64,000 nt of DNA, taken from NCBI RefSeq assembly GCF_001896135.2, contig NZ_MPOH02000015.1, positions 353,321-417,320 of the forward strand, given 5' to 3'. The position numbers and the translations under genes were made by a program. The first letter of the stretch is position 1. Every line of letters begins with the position of its first letter. Under the pieces are notes generated by a model, which worked only from the letters and a program-made list of their open reading frames with translations, searched no databases and was not told where the DNA came from. The DNA is from Streptomyces phaeoluteigriseus. Its GTDB lineage: Bacteria > Actinomycetota > Actinomycetes > Streptomycetales > Streptomycetaceae. This document shows positions 43,311-52,557 of the stretch, piece by piece.

Positions 43311-45506
43311 ATGGGCGACAAGGCGAACACACATCCCGGAGCCGCCGGCAGGGCTACGGCGGCCGACCACCCCGCGTCCGTACGCAATGTGGTGCTGGTC
43401 GGCCACTCCGGATCGGGCAAGACGACCTTGGTGGAGGCTCTCGCGCTGACGGCGGGGGCGGTGAACCGGGCGGGCCGTGTGGAGGACGGCGGCACCGTCT
43501 CCGACTACGACGACATCGAGCACCGTCAGCAACGCTCGGTGCAGCTCTCCCTGGTGCCTGTCGAATGGGACGGCATCAAGATCAATCTCCTCGACACCCC
43601 CGGGTACGCCGACTTCGTCGGGGAGCTGAGGGCCGGTCTGCGTGCTGCGGACGCGGCCCTCTTCGTCGTCTCGGCCTCGGACGGCGTGGACGGTTCGACG
43701 CGCATGGTGTGGGAGGAGTGCGCGGCCGTCGGCATGCCCCGCGCGATCGTCGTCACGCATCTGGAGGCCGCGCGCGCGGACTTCGAGGAGATGACGCGGA
43801 TCTGCGCGCAGGCCTTCGGCGGCGACGACCCCGACGCCGTGCTGCCGCTGTACCTGCCGCTGCACGGCCCGCAGGCGCCGGACGGGCACGCGCCCGTGAC
43901 GGGACTGACCGGGCTGCTGTCGCGGAAGCTGTTCGACTACGCCTCCGGCGAGCGCAAGGAGTCCGAGCCGGGCGAGGACGAGCTGCCCGGGATCGAGGAG
44001 GCCCGCGACCGGCTGATCGAGGGGATCATCGCCGAGAGCGAGGACGAGACCCTCATGGACCGCTATCTCGGCGGTGAGCAGATCGACGTGAAGACGCTGA
44101 TCGAGGACCTGGAGCGGGCCGTGGCGCGCGGCACGTTCTTCCCCGTCCTGGCCGCGGCCCCGGCCGCCGAGGGCGCCCGGCAGGGCATCGGCACCGTCGA
44201 GCTGCTCGAACTGGTCACCAGGGGTTTCCCGACGCCGCTGGAGCGCGAGGCGCCCCGCGTCACCACGGTCGGCGGCGAGCCACGCGCGCTGGACCTGTGC
44301 GATCCGGACGGACCGCTGGTCGCGGAGGTCGTGAAGACGGCCTCCGACCCGTACGTCGGCCGGGTCTCGCTGGTTCGTGTGTTCTCCGGCACCCTGCGCC
44401 CTGACCAGACCGTCCACGTGTCCGGCCACGGGCTCACCGACCGCGGCCACGAGGACCACGACGTCGACGAACGCGTCGGGGCCCTCTCCTCGCCCTTCGG
44501 CAAGCAGCAGCGGGCGCTGACGCACTGCATCGCGGGCGACCTCGCGTGCGTGGCGAAGCTGAGCCGCGCGGAGACCGGCGACACGCTCTCCGCCAAGGAC
44601 GACCCGCTGCTGATGGAGCCGTGGCAGATGCCCGACCCGCTGCTTCCGCTGGCCATCCGGGCGCACAGCAAGGCCGACGAGGACAAACTCTCGCAGGGGC
44701 TGTCCCGGCTGGTCGCCGAGGACCCGACGATGCGGTTGGAACAGAACCAGGGCACCCACCAGGTGGTGCTGTGGTGCCTGGGAGAGGCCCACGCGGACGT
44801 CGCCTTGGAGCGGCTGCGCAGCCGCTACGGCGTGCAGGTCGACGTCGTCCCGCACAGGGTCGCCCTCCGCGAGACGTTCGCCGCGAAGTCGTCCGGGCGT
44901 GGACGGCACGTCAAGCAGTCCGGCGGGCACGGACAGTTCGCCATCTGCGAGATCGAGGTGGAGCCGCTGCCGGGCGGATCGGGCATCGAGTTCGTGGACA
45001 AGGTCGTGGGCGGCGCGGTGCCGCGCCAGTTCATCCCCTCCGTCGAGAAGGGCGTACGGGCGCAGGCCGTCAAGGGCGTCGCCGCGGGCCATCCGCTCGT
45101 CGACGTCCGGGTGACCCTGGTCGACGGCAAGGCGCACTCGGTGGACTCCTCCGACGCCGCGTTCCAGACGGCCGGGGCGCTCGCGCTGCGCGAGGCGGCG
45201 GCGGGCGCGACGATCCATCTGCTGGAGCCGGTGGCGGAGGTGGGGGTGCTGGTCGGCGACGAGTACGTGGGCGCCGTGATGAGCGACCTGTCGGGGCGGC
45301 GCGGCCGGGTGCTGGGCACCGAGCAGACGAGCGGTGGTCGCACGCTGGTGCGCGCCGAGGTGCCCGAGATCGAGATCGGCCGGTACGCGGTCGACCTGCG
45401 CTCCCTCTCGCACGGCACGGCCCGCTTCCACCGCGCGTACGCCCGGCACGAACCGATGCCGGCGCAGGTGGCCGAGCGGATCCGCCAACAGGAGCGGGAC
45501 GGCTAG
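43311..45506 (+). CDS. EF-G-like GTPase (EF-G2 type) with an altered G4 motif
   Basis: Resembles elongation factor G in full: G domain with P-loop GHSGSGKTT (residues 31-39), DTPGYADF (95-102), then domains II to V ending near GTARFHRAYARHEPMP. The 731 residues start at ATG 43311, with GGGAGG upstream. The NKxD guanine-specificity motif is replaced by THLE (149-152, in AIVVTHLEAARADFEEM), so nucleotide binding may be altered. True EF-G is usually encoded beside rpsL/rpsG/tuf; this is the second, diverged copy seen in actinobacteria. A role in ribosome rescue or stress is a guess. Confidence 0.88.
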   Translation: MGDKANTHPGAAGRATAADHPASVRNVVLVGHSGSGKTTLVEALALTAGAVNRAGRVEDGGTVSDYDDIEHRQQRSVQLSLVPVEWDGIKINLLDTPGYADFVGELRAGLRAADAALFVVSASDGVDGSTRMVWEECAAVGMPRAIVVTHLEAARADFEEMTRICAQAFGGDDPDAVLPLYLPLHGPQAPDGHAPVTGLTGLLSRKLFDYASGERKESEPGEDELPGIEEARDRLIEGIIAESEDETLMDRYLGGEQIDVKTLIEDLERAVARGTFFPVLAAAPAAEGARQGIGTVELLELVTRGFPTPLEREAPRVTTVGGEPRALDLCDPDGPLVAEVVKTASDPYVGRVSLVRVFSGTLRPDQTVHVSGHGLTDRGHEDHDVDERVGALSSPFGKQQRALTHCIAGDLACVAKLSRAETGDTLSAKDDPLLMEPWQMPDPLLPLAIRAHSKADEDKLSQGLSRLVAEDPTMRLEQNQGTHQVVLWCLGEAHADVALERLRSRYGVQVDVVPHRVALRETFAAKSSGRGRHVKQSGGHGQFAICEIEVEPLPGGSGIEFVDKVVGGAVPRQFIPSVEKGVRAQAVKGVAAGHPLVDVRVTLVDGKAHSVDSSDAAFQTAGALALREAAAGATIHLLEPVAEVGVLVGDEYVGAVMSDLSGRRGRVLGTEQTSGGRTLVRAEVPEIEIGRYAVDLRSLSHGTARFHRAYARHEPMPAQVAERIRQQERDG

Positions 45507-45693
45507 GGGTTGGTGCGCGGTCACCCTCAAGTGGCCGCTGTGGAACGAGTTCCTCCGATTCGGCGGGCGGCTTCGGCCGTCCGCCGACGGAAGTCCGTGC
45601 CTGGATATACGCTGATGACCTGATCAACAGGTGTGCGAAGTACGGAAGTCGGGAAGGCCGCAGAAGCGACAGTGGCGGCGATCGGGGGCGGGA

Positions 45694-47355
45694 ATGACCG
45701 TGGGCAGCGGTTACGCGGACTTCTTCGGGCCACAGGTGCCGCAGCAGGGCGACGGCGGGCAGACGCCGACCGTCGCGCTGGCCTCGGCCGCCTATCGGGA
45801 CAACCCCGTCGAGGACATCAAGAAGGCCGACAACGAATGGCACCAGTCGACGGTCGGTACCGGCCGCAGCTGGGCCAAGATCTTCCGCCCCAACCTCGGC
45901 GAGGCGTTCTCCCAGGCGGTCGTCGACCGCATGCTGGGCGTCGGGCGCAAGCCGCTCATCCAGTCCTTCGGCAGTGACCCGCAGGCGGTCGTCGAGCACT
46001 GCCTGGCCGCCAACCGGATCCGCCGCGAGCGCGACCGCAAGCTCACCGGCGTCATGGTCGTGTGCGGTCTGCTGTTCCTGCCCGGCCTCCTGGTGTGGCT
46101 GCTGGTGTTCCAGCTCCGGGCCACCATGGTGAAGGCGGACACCAGGCGGGTCTCCGGGCTGGCCACCGGTCTGCTCGTGGCCGTCGGCGCGCTCGCCGCG
46201 CTCTTCCTGCTCCGCATGCCGTTCTCCGGCCTGGCCGGGTGGTACGCGCGCGGTGCGGTCGTCGCCCCGGTGGCCGGCTGGTTCCTGGCCAAGCGGATCT
46301 GCGAGGGCACGGCGAAGGACCTGCGTGAGCGCTGGGACAGCCTGCTGTCCGGCAGCAGCGTCGGCGCCAAGGTCCCCGAGGCGGTGCCGACCAGTCCCAA
46401 CCAGACGGCGGCCGAGCAGTTGCGCCAGTCCCTGGCCCGGCTGAGCGCCGAGCAGCAGTCCAACTCCGTCTTCTACGCCGGTCCCAAGGGGATACTCGGC
46501 ATGGGCACCCGCTGGGGCGCCTGGCACCTCGCGGAGGAACTGACCCCGCTCGACCCCGTCAAGGGCGTCCACGAGTTCCGCAGCTGGACCGTCGTGCGGG
46601 CCATCCACGACCAGCTCCAGCTGCTGCACCGGCAGAGCCTGAAGACCGGCGGTTTCCCGCCTCCTTCGGTACGGCACTGGATCGTCACGCCGGTCGGTGA
46701 GAACGCGAAGGCGGTGGCCCGCCCGGAGGGCACCGACGTGGAGGCCTACCAGGTCAAGCCCAGGGCCGTGGAGGACATCTGCAACAACCAGCAGTTCGGC
46801 GGCGGCGACCGGCACTACCTCGGCGTCCAGTGGCCGCTGTGGGACGGCCAGTTGATCATCACCATGCTGATCACCGTGACCGTGCTGCACGAGACGCTGC
46901 GCATCGAGGTCACCGGCCATGCGCTGGGCCCGGTCAACGCCCTGTTCACCAGCAAGCCCGAGGCCCCCACGAAGGAGGTCGCCAAGACCGTCCGGTTCTG
47001 GGAGACCCGCAAGATCAGCCTGCCGCTGGTCACCGCCGACGAGGTGGTACGGGTGGCCGCGCGCGCCACGATCAGCTGGTACCCGCCGCTGCTGAACTGG
47101 CTCGGCGGCTCCATAGGCCTGCCCGAGCCGTTCGGCCTGCGGCACGCCTGGGCCGACCAGCCGTGGCGGCACCGCTTCATGGCCGACGACGCGCTGCGGG
47201 CGGCGACACCGGTGCTGAGGGTGGTGCACTCGGCCGCCTTGCGGGTGCTCAAGGAGCACGACGTGGACACCGAGAAGTTCAGCTCCCGCTCGTCGGCCCT
47301 CAGCGGCGCGATCCAGGACCTGACTCCGAAGAAGGCGGACACCTACGACGCGTAG
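45694..47355 (+). CDS. Unknown membrane protein, conserved-looking
   Basis: The ATG at 45694 gives 553 residues. Two transmembrane helices (LTGVMVVCGLLFLPGLLVWLLVFQL and SGLATGLLVAVGALAALFLL) plus a hydrophobic AVVAPVAGWFLA lie at about residues 120-215, and a third hydrophobic stretch (LIITMLITVTVLH) at about 390. The long parts either side are soluble and rich in Trp and Arg. I recognise no family. Codon use is ordinary Streptomyces. It lies downstream of the EF-G-like gene on the same strand and convergent to the HIT gene. Confidence 0.75.
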   Translation: MTVGSGYADFFGPQVPQQGDGGQTPTVALASAAYRDNPVEDIKKADNEWHQSTVGTGRSWAKIFRPNLGEAFSQAVVDRMLGVGRKPLIQSFGSDPQAVVEHCLAANRIRRERDRKLTGVMVVCGLLFLPGLLVWLLVFQLRATMVKADTRRVSGLATGLLVAVGALAALFLLRMPFSGLAGWYARGAVVAPVAGWFLAKRICEGTAKDLRERWDSLLSGSSVGAKVPEAVPTSPNQTAAEQLRQSLARLSAEQQSNSVFYAGPKGILGMGTRWGAWHLAEELTPLDPVKGVHEFRSWTVVRAIHDQLQLLHRQSLKTGGFPPPSVRHWIVTPVGENAKAVARPEGTDVEAYQVKPRAVEDICNNQQFGGGDRHYLGVQWPLWDGQLIITMLITVTVLHETLRIEVTGHALGPVNALFTSKPEAPTKEVAKTVRFWETRKISLPLVTADEVVRVAARATISWYPPLLNWLGGSIGLPEPFGLRHAWADQPWRHRFMADDALRAATPVLRVVHSAALRVLKEHDVDTEKFSSRSSALSGAIQDLTPKKADTYDA

Positions 47356-47460
47356 GCCTCCGGCGGGGAGGCGGGGCACCCCCGGGTCCGGGGGTTGGCC
47401 GGCCTGCTGGGGGCGGCTGCGCCCCCAGACCTCACGCCACCGGCGTGCACGGCATCGTGT

Positions 47461-47628
47461 CCTCAGGCGCCGGACGGCATCGTCGTCAGGCGCCGCACGG
47501 CCTCGTCCTCGGGCGAGGCCGGCCTGCACGGCCTCGTCCTCAGGCGCCGGACGGCATCGTCGTCAGGCGCCGCACGGCCTCGCCCTCACGCGCCAGCCGG
47601 CCTTGTCCTCAGCCGCCGGACGGGCCGA
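47461..47628. repeat. 23-bp tandem repeat block (about seven units)
   Basis: Units start at 47461, 47484, 47507 (this one 31 bp), 47538, 47561, 47584 and 47607. They share the form CCTCAGGCGCCGGACGGCAT plus CGT. Units 1-2 and 4-5 are nearly identical pairs, so a higher-order duplication occurred. The block fills the gap between two convergent genes. Confidence 0.8.
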
Positions 47629-47634
47629 TACGGT

Positions 47635-48183
47635 TCACGAGGTCGGCCACGCCTCCGCCAGCATCTTCCGCGTGTCCGCCAGCAGCTGCGGCAGCACGCG
47701 CGTGTGGCCGACCACCGGCATGAAGTTCGTGTCGCCGCCCCAGCGGGGCACGATGTGCTGGTGCAGGTGCGCGGCGATGCCGGCGCCCGCCACCGACCCC
47801 TGGTTCATGCCGATGTTGAAGCCCTGGGCGCCCGACGCGGTACGCAGAGCCGTCATGGCCTGCTTGGTCAGTTCGCCCAGCTCCGCCGTCTCCGGCCCGG
47901 TCAGGCCGGTGTAGTCGGCCACGTGCCGGTAGGGGACGGTCATCAGGTGGCCGCCGTTGTACGGGTACAGGTTCAGCACCGCGTACACGTGCTCGCCCCG
48001 CCGGACCACCAGGCCGTCCTCGTCGGACATCGCCGGGATCGCGCAGAACGGACAGCCGTCGTCGGCTCCGGGGCCCGTGGGCTTGTTCTCGCCCTGGATG
48101 TAGGCCATCCGGTGGGGCGTCCACAGGCGCTGGAACGCGTCCTGCGTCCCCACTCCGATCTGCTGCTCCGGCTCACTCGTCAT
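47635..48183 (-). CDS. HIT-domain hydrolase (Ap4A phosphorylase-like)
   Basis: Nucleotide-binding protein acting on dinucleoside polyphosphates or similar. The ATG at 48181-48183 gives 182 residues. The histidine triad is HLHQHIVPRW. The zinc-type cysteine pair is in DDGCPFCAIP, and LNLYPYNGGHLMTVPYRHV is typical. The mycobacterial protein in the same neighbourhood (next to pgsA and thrS) is described as an Ap4A phosphorylase, so that activity is the best guess. Divergent from the potassium channel gene. Confidence 0.9.
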   Translation of the reverse strand: MTSEPEQQIGVGTQDAFQRLWTPHRMAYIQGENKPTGPGADDGCPFCAIPAMSDEDGLVVRRGEHVYAVLNLYPYNGGHLMTVPYRHVADYTGLTGPETAELGELTKQAMTALRTASGAQGFNIGMNQGSVAGAGIAAHLHQHIVPRWGGDTNFMPVVGHTRVLPQLLADTRKMLAEAWPTS

Positions 48184-48262
48184 GCCAAGCAGCATATGGC
48201 TTCGCCCGTTCGCGGCGTGTCGGCGGGGTGAGCGCGAAAGGCACGCGGGCCAAGCTGTGCCG

Positions 48263-48997
48263 ATGACCGCAGACAGCCCCCTGAACCGCTGGGAACAGCG
48301 CACCGAGGTGCCCCTCGCGCTCGCCTCGCTGGCCTACCTGGCGGGGTACGCCGTCCATGTCCTCGCCACCGGCCTGCCCGGCGTCTGGCGTGATCTCTGT
48401 CTGGCGGTGACGCTCGCGGCGTGGGCGCTGTTCGCCGTGGACTACGCGGTGCGCTGGCGGCTCAGCGGACAGGGTCCGCGCTTCGTGCGGCGGCACTGGC
48501 TGGACACCCTGGTGGTGCTGCTGCCGCTGCTGCGCCCGCTGCGGATCGTGCGGCTCTACGAGGCCGTACTGCGCCGGCACGGGGAGCCACGGCTGTCGCT
48601 GCACGCGCGCGTGATCGTCTACGCGGGGGTGTCGACGGTGCTGCTCGGCTTCGCGGGCGCGCTCGCCGTCTACGCCCAGGAACGCGGGGCGCCGGGCACC
48701 GAGATGCCCACCTTCGGGGACGCGGTGTGGTGGGCCTGCTCCACCCTGTCCACCGTCGGCTACGGCGACGTGACGCCGGTCACTCCGCTGGGCCGGTTCA
48801 TCGCGGTCGGCCTGATGGCGTGCGGCCTGGCCCTGCTGGGGGCGGTCACCGGTTCCTTCTCGTCCTGGCTCATCCAGGTCTTCGCGAGCGAGGGCGAGCG
48901 GACGGGCCAGGGCGAGCGGACGGGCGAGCAGAAGGACAAGCACGGGGCCGAGCGCGGGGCCGAGGCCGCGGACGGGACGGGGCCCCCGGGAAACTGA
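48263..48997 (+). CDS. Voltage-gated-like potassium channel subunit
   Basis: The ATG at 48263 gives 244 residues with several transmembrane helices: an S1-S4-like N-terminal half including the basic LLRPLRIVRLYEAVLRRH, a pore helix WWACSTLSTVGYGDVTPVTPLGRF and a final S6 helix. The selectivity filter TVGYGD is intact, which makes K+ selectivity very likely. The cytoplasmic tail is short and charged. It sits alone between the HIT gene and thrS. Confidence 0.9.
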   Translation: MTADSPLNRWEQRTEVPLALASLAYLAGYAVHVLATGLPGVWRDLCLAVTLAAWALFAVDYAVRWRLSGQGPRFVRRHWLDTLVVLLPLLRPLRIVRLYEAVLRRHGEPRLSLHARVIVYAGVSTVLLGFAGALAVYAQERGAPGTEMPTFGDAVWWACSTLSTVGYGDVTPVTPLGRFIAVGLMACGLALLGAVTGSFSSWLIQVFASEGERTGQGERTGEQKDKHGAERGAEAADGTGPPGN

Positions 48998-49013
48998 CCC
49001 CCGAGGGCCCCGC
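48976..49013. terminator. Bidirectional terminator between the channel gene and thrS
   Basis: GGGGCCC and GGGCCCC arms flank a short GA-rich loop between two convergent stop codons (48997 and 49031). Confidence 0.6.
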
Positions 49014-49030
49014 GCCCCGCGTCGTACGGA

Positions 49031-51007
49031 TCAGACCTGCGTGCGCTCCTCGACGACCTTCGCGATCTTCGCGATGGCCTCGTCGAGCGGGATGCCGTTC
49101 TCCTGCGAACCGTCGCGGTAGCGGAAGGACACCGAGCCGTTCGACATGTCCTCGTCGCCCGCGATGACCATGAAGGGCACCTTCTGCTTCTGGGCGTTGC
49201 GGATCTTCTTCTGCATACGGTCGGAGGAGGAGTCGACCTCGACCCGCAGGCCCTGCTTCTTCGCGGCGGCGGCGAACTTCTCCAGGTACTCCACGTGCGC
49301 GTCGCCGATCGGGATGCCGACCGCCTGGACCGGGGCCAGCCACGCCGGGAAGGCGCCCGCGTAGTGCTCCAGGAGCACGGCGAAGAACCGCTCGATGGAG
49401 CCGAACAGCGCGCGGTGGATCATGACCGGGCGCTGCTTGGAGCCGTCCGGGCCGGTGTACTCGAGGTCGAAGCGCTCCGGCAGGTTGAAGTCGAGCTGGA
49501 TGGTCGACATCTGCCAGGTGCGGCCGATCGCGTCCTTGGTCTGGACGGAGATCTTCGGGCCGTAGAAGGCGGCGCCCCCCGGGTCGGGCACGAGCGGCAG
49601 GCCCTGCTTCTCGGCGACCTCGCGCAGCGTCTCGGTCGCCTCCTCCCAGACCTCGTCCGAGCCGACGAACTTCTCCGGGTCCTTGGTCGACAGCTCCAGG
49701 TAGAAGTCGGTCAGGCCGTAGTCGCGCAGCAGGCCGAGGACGAAGGTGAGCGTCTTGTCGAGCTCCTCGGACATCTGTTCGCGAGTGCAGTAGATGTGCG
49801 CGTCGTCCTGGGTGAAGCCGCGGGCCCGGGTGAGACCGTGCACGACGCCCGACTTCTCGTACCGGTACACGGTCCCGAACTCGAAGAGGCGCAGCGGCAG
49901 TTCACGGTAGGAGCGGCCGCGCGCGTCGAAGATCAGGTTGTGCATCGGGCAGTTCATGGGCTTGAGGTAGTAGTCCACGCCCTCGTCGAGCTGCATGGGC
50001 GGGTACATGCCGTCGGCGTACCAGTCCAGGTGGCCCGAGGTCTCGAAGAGCTTCCCCTTCGTCGCGTGCGGGGTGTAGACGAACTCGTAGCCCTCCTCCT
50101 CGTGGCGGCGGCGCGAGTAGTCCTCCATGACCCGGCGGACGACGCCGCCCTTGGGGTGGAAGACGGCGAGGCCGGAGCCGATCTGCTCGGGGATGGAGAA
50201 CAGGTCCAGCTCGCTGCCCAGCTTGCGGTGGTCGCGCTTCTCCGCCTCGGCGAGGAAGTCCAGGTGCGCCTTCAGCTCGTCCTTGGACGGCCAGGCGGTG
50301 CCGTAGATGCGCTGGAGCATCGGGTTCTTCTCGCTGCCGCGCCAGTAGGCGGCCGCGTTGCGCATCAGCTTGAACGCCGGAATGAGGCGGGTCGTGGGCA
50401 GGTGGGGACCGCGGCAGAGGTCCTTCCAGCACAGCTCGCCGGTCTTCGCGTCCAGGTTGTCGTAGATGGTCAGTTCACCGGCGCCGACCTCGACGTCCGC
50501 ACCGTCGTCGTGCGAGGCGGAGCCCTTGAGGCCGATCAGCTCCAGCTTGTACGGCTCGTCGGCCAGCTCCTCGCGGGCGGCCTCGTCGGTCACCACACGG
50601 CGGGAGAACCGCTGCCCGCGCTTCTGGATCTCCTGCATCTTCTTCTCGACGGCCTTGAGGTCCTCGGGCGTGAACGGCTTCTCGACGTCGAAGTCGTAGT
50701 AGAAGCCGTCCTTGACCGGCGGGCCGATGCCCAGCTTGGCCTCGGGGAAGATCTCCTGCACGGCCTGCGCCATGACGTGCGCGGTGGAGTGGCGCAGGAT
50801 GTTCAGACCGTCCTCGGAGGAGATGTCGACACCCTCCACGGTCACGCCGTCGCGCAGTTCGTGGGCGAGGTCCCTCAGCTCGCCGTCCACGCGTGCGGCG
50901 ACGATCGAGCGCTCACCGGCGAAGAGGTCGGCGGCCGTGCTGCCCGTCGTCACCGTGCGCTCTTCCCGCTCGGAATCGCGTTGGATGATCACACGGACGT
51001 CTGACAC
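49031..51007 (-). CDS. thrS: Threonyl-tRNA synthetase
   Basis: Charges tRNA-Thr. The 658 residues carry an N-terminal TGS domain (MSDVRVIIQRDSEREERTVTTGSTAADLFAG) and an editing domain with HSTAHVMAQAV. The class II catalytic core has the zinc ligand in MNCPMHNL, motif 2 YRYEKSGVVHGLTRARGFTQDDAHIYC and motif 3 MIHRALFGSIERF, and a C-terminal anticodon-binding domain follows. Start ATG at 51007; no T-box leader is evident in the 90 nt upstream. Confidence 0.97.
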   Translation of the reverse strand: MSDVRVIIQRDSEREERTVTTGSTAADLFAGERSIVAARVDGELRDLAHELRDGVTVEGVDISSEDGLNILRHSTAHVMAQAVQEIFPEAKLGIGPPVKDGFYYDFDVEKPFTPEDLKAVEKKMQEIQKRGQRFSRRVVTDEAAREELADEPYKLELIGLKGSASHDDGADVEVGAGELTIYDNLDAKTGELCWKDLCRGPHLPTTRLIPAFKLMRNAAAYWRGSEKNPMLQRIYGTAWPSKDELKAHLDFLAEAEKRDHRKLGSELDLFSIPEQIGSGLAVFHPKGGVVRRVMEDYSRRRHEEEGYEFVYTPHATKGKLFETSGHLDWYADGMYPPMQLDEGVDYYLKPMNCPMHNLIFDARGRSYRELPLRLFEFGTVYRYEKSGVVHGLTRARGFTQDDAHIYCTREQMSEELDKTLTFVLGLLRDYGLTDFYLELSTKDPEKFVGSDEVWEEATETLREVAEKQGLPLVPDPGGAAFYGPKISVQTKDAIGRTWQMSTIQLDFNLPERFDLEYTGPDGSKQRPVMIHRALFGSIERFFAVLLEHYAGAFPAWLAPVQAVGIPIGDAHVEYLEKFAAAAKKQGLRVEVDSSSDRMQKKIRNAQKQKVPFMVIAGDEDMSNGSVSFRYRDGSQENGIPLDEAIAKIAKVVEERTQV

Positions 51008-51098
51008 CGGTCTCTCCTGACTGAAGGCGGAACGCGGCCCAGATCTCCATCGCCGCGCAATAGGCGATCGTACCGACCCGGGACCGCCCTCCGCGAAA

Positions 51099-52557
51099 TC
51101 AGTCCCCTCCGCACGCCTCCTCGAAGACGGCCGTGATCTCCGCGGTCTCCTGGAGCGACTTCATCAGCCGGTCCCGTTCGGCGTCGTCCACCTGCACGGG
51201 CACCACATCGCGGGCGCCGGTGAGTCTGCGGAAGCCGCCCCGGCTCTCCAGCCGGCCCTGCACCCGCACCGGCAGCCCGACCAGGTGGGCCTGGCCGGCG
51301 ATGCGGTAGTCCTCCTCGCCGAGGGTGAGCCGGACGTGCGGGACCTCGACCCCGGCGATCACCCGCAGCCGTACGCCGCCCTCGCCGCGCGGTCCGGACC
51401 TGCGCAGCCGGACGACCGTGCCGGTGATCCGCACGGGCACGGAGGGTTCCTCACGCAGATAGCGGGCGCCGCCTCGCGCAGGGCGGGCAGGTCTCCGGGG
51501 GAGAACTCGACGGGTTCGGCGGTGGCGGCGCAGTCCTCGGGGACACCGGCGGCGGGGGCCCATGCGACGGCGACCCGAGCTCCCTCGGTGCCGCGGACGA
51601 GGGCCACGAGCGCCTCGGTCAGCTCGCGACTGGCACCGGCCTCGACGGCGCTGTCGAAGGCGTCCATGCCGCCGGTGGCGCGCTGGTAGTCGATGGCCTC
51701 GCGGACGGCGTACAGCGCCTGGTGGAGACGTACGGCGAGGCGGCGGGCCGTGGCCACGGGGGCGAAGGCGGTCAGGCCGCGGCGTCGGCGGCGGTGCCGA
51801 CGAGGACGCTCTCCAGCATGGCGCCGGCCGACCGCCGGTGCCGGGCGCCGTAGTAGCCGGCCCGCGCGCGGGTGCGAGCGCGCCGGCGAGGAGCATCTGC
51901 CGGCGGCGGCCGCGCAACTGTTCCCCGGCCACCCAGGACGACGGCTCCGGCCCGCCTCGACGGGCCCGGGTCCGGGGTCGTCCCTCCCGAAGGCGGTCAG
52001 GCCGCGGCCGTCGGCGGCGGTGCCGACGAGGACGCTCTCCAGCATGCGCCGGCCGACCGCCGGTGCCGGGCGCCGTAGTAGCCGGCCCGCGCGCGGGTGG
52101 CGAGCGCGCCGGCGAGGAGCATCTGCCGGGCGGCGCCGCGCAACTGTTCCCCGGCCACCCAGGAGACGGCTCCGGCCGCCTCGACGGGCCCGGTCGGGGT
52201 CTCCCGCCACCAGCGGATCTCGTCGCTCGGCACGGCCAGGGCGACCAGCACCTCGCGGGCGGCGGGCGTCTGGAGGCGGGCCAGCGCCAGCAGCGCCTCA
52301 CCGAGCAGGTCGTCGCTGTCGGGGAAGGCGCGGCTCTCCGGTACGAGCAGGCTGGTACCGCCGCCGCCCGGTCCGGGCGGGGTCCAGCGGCCGTAGCGTC
52401 CGGCGGCACCGCCGCGGCGCTGCCAGCCGTGCCGGCGCAGCAGGGCGCCGAGGACGGCCGGGTCGACCTGGGCGGCCTCGGGCGGCCGGTTCCAGGCGGA
52501 GTCGACGGGGTGCGGCCGTACCGGCCTCAGGGGCTCCTCCGGTGGGCGGTGGGTCAT
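51099..52557 (-). CDS. Unknown protein paired with DUF4365, disrupted by a 225-bp duplication and frameshifts
   Basis: The start MTHRPPEEPLRPVRPHPVDSAWNRPPEAAQ (ATG 52555-52557) overlaps the DUF4365 stop by 4 bp. The N-terminal part is soluble and helical (DPAVLGALLRRHGWQRRGG; VLVALAVPSDEIRWWRETPTGP). The reading then meets the tandem duplication at 51764-52208 and several one-base shifts, including one near 51465. The C-terminal part (PVRITGTVVRLRRSGPRGEGGVRLRVIAGVEVPHVRL) looks like a beta-barrel/OB-type domain and ends AEITAVFEEACGGD. With one duplicate removed and the shifts repaired, a protein of about 410-420 residues results. No known family was recognised. Confidence 0.6.
51764..52208. 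repeat. 225-bp near-identical tandem duplication inside a gene
   Basis: Positions 51764-51988 and 51989-52208 are copies of the same segment, both beginning GAAGGCGGTCAGGCCGC. They differ mainly by one-base indels at G/C runs (for example GCATGGCGCC versus GCATGCGCC and GGGTGCGAG versus GGGTGGCGAG). Each copy carries errors that break the frame. This pattern fits an assembly join of two low-quality reads better than a biological duplication. Confidence 0.85.

Noticed and set aside
45070..47529. An 819-residue minus-strand frame over the EF-G-like and membrane protein genes
   Set aside because: Antisense composition, no ribosome-binding site, and both plus-strand genes are better supported.
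47461..47628. CRISPR array in the 23-bp repeats
   Set aside because: Units abut directly with no spacers, and the repeat is a GC-rich intergenic type.
51008..51098. T-box leader for thrS
   Set aside because: The 90 nt upstream of thrS contain no T-box core sequence or specifier stem that I can see, and the space before the next gene is too short.
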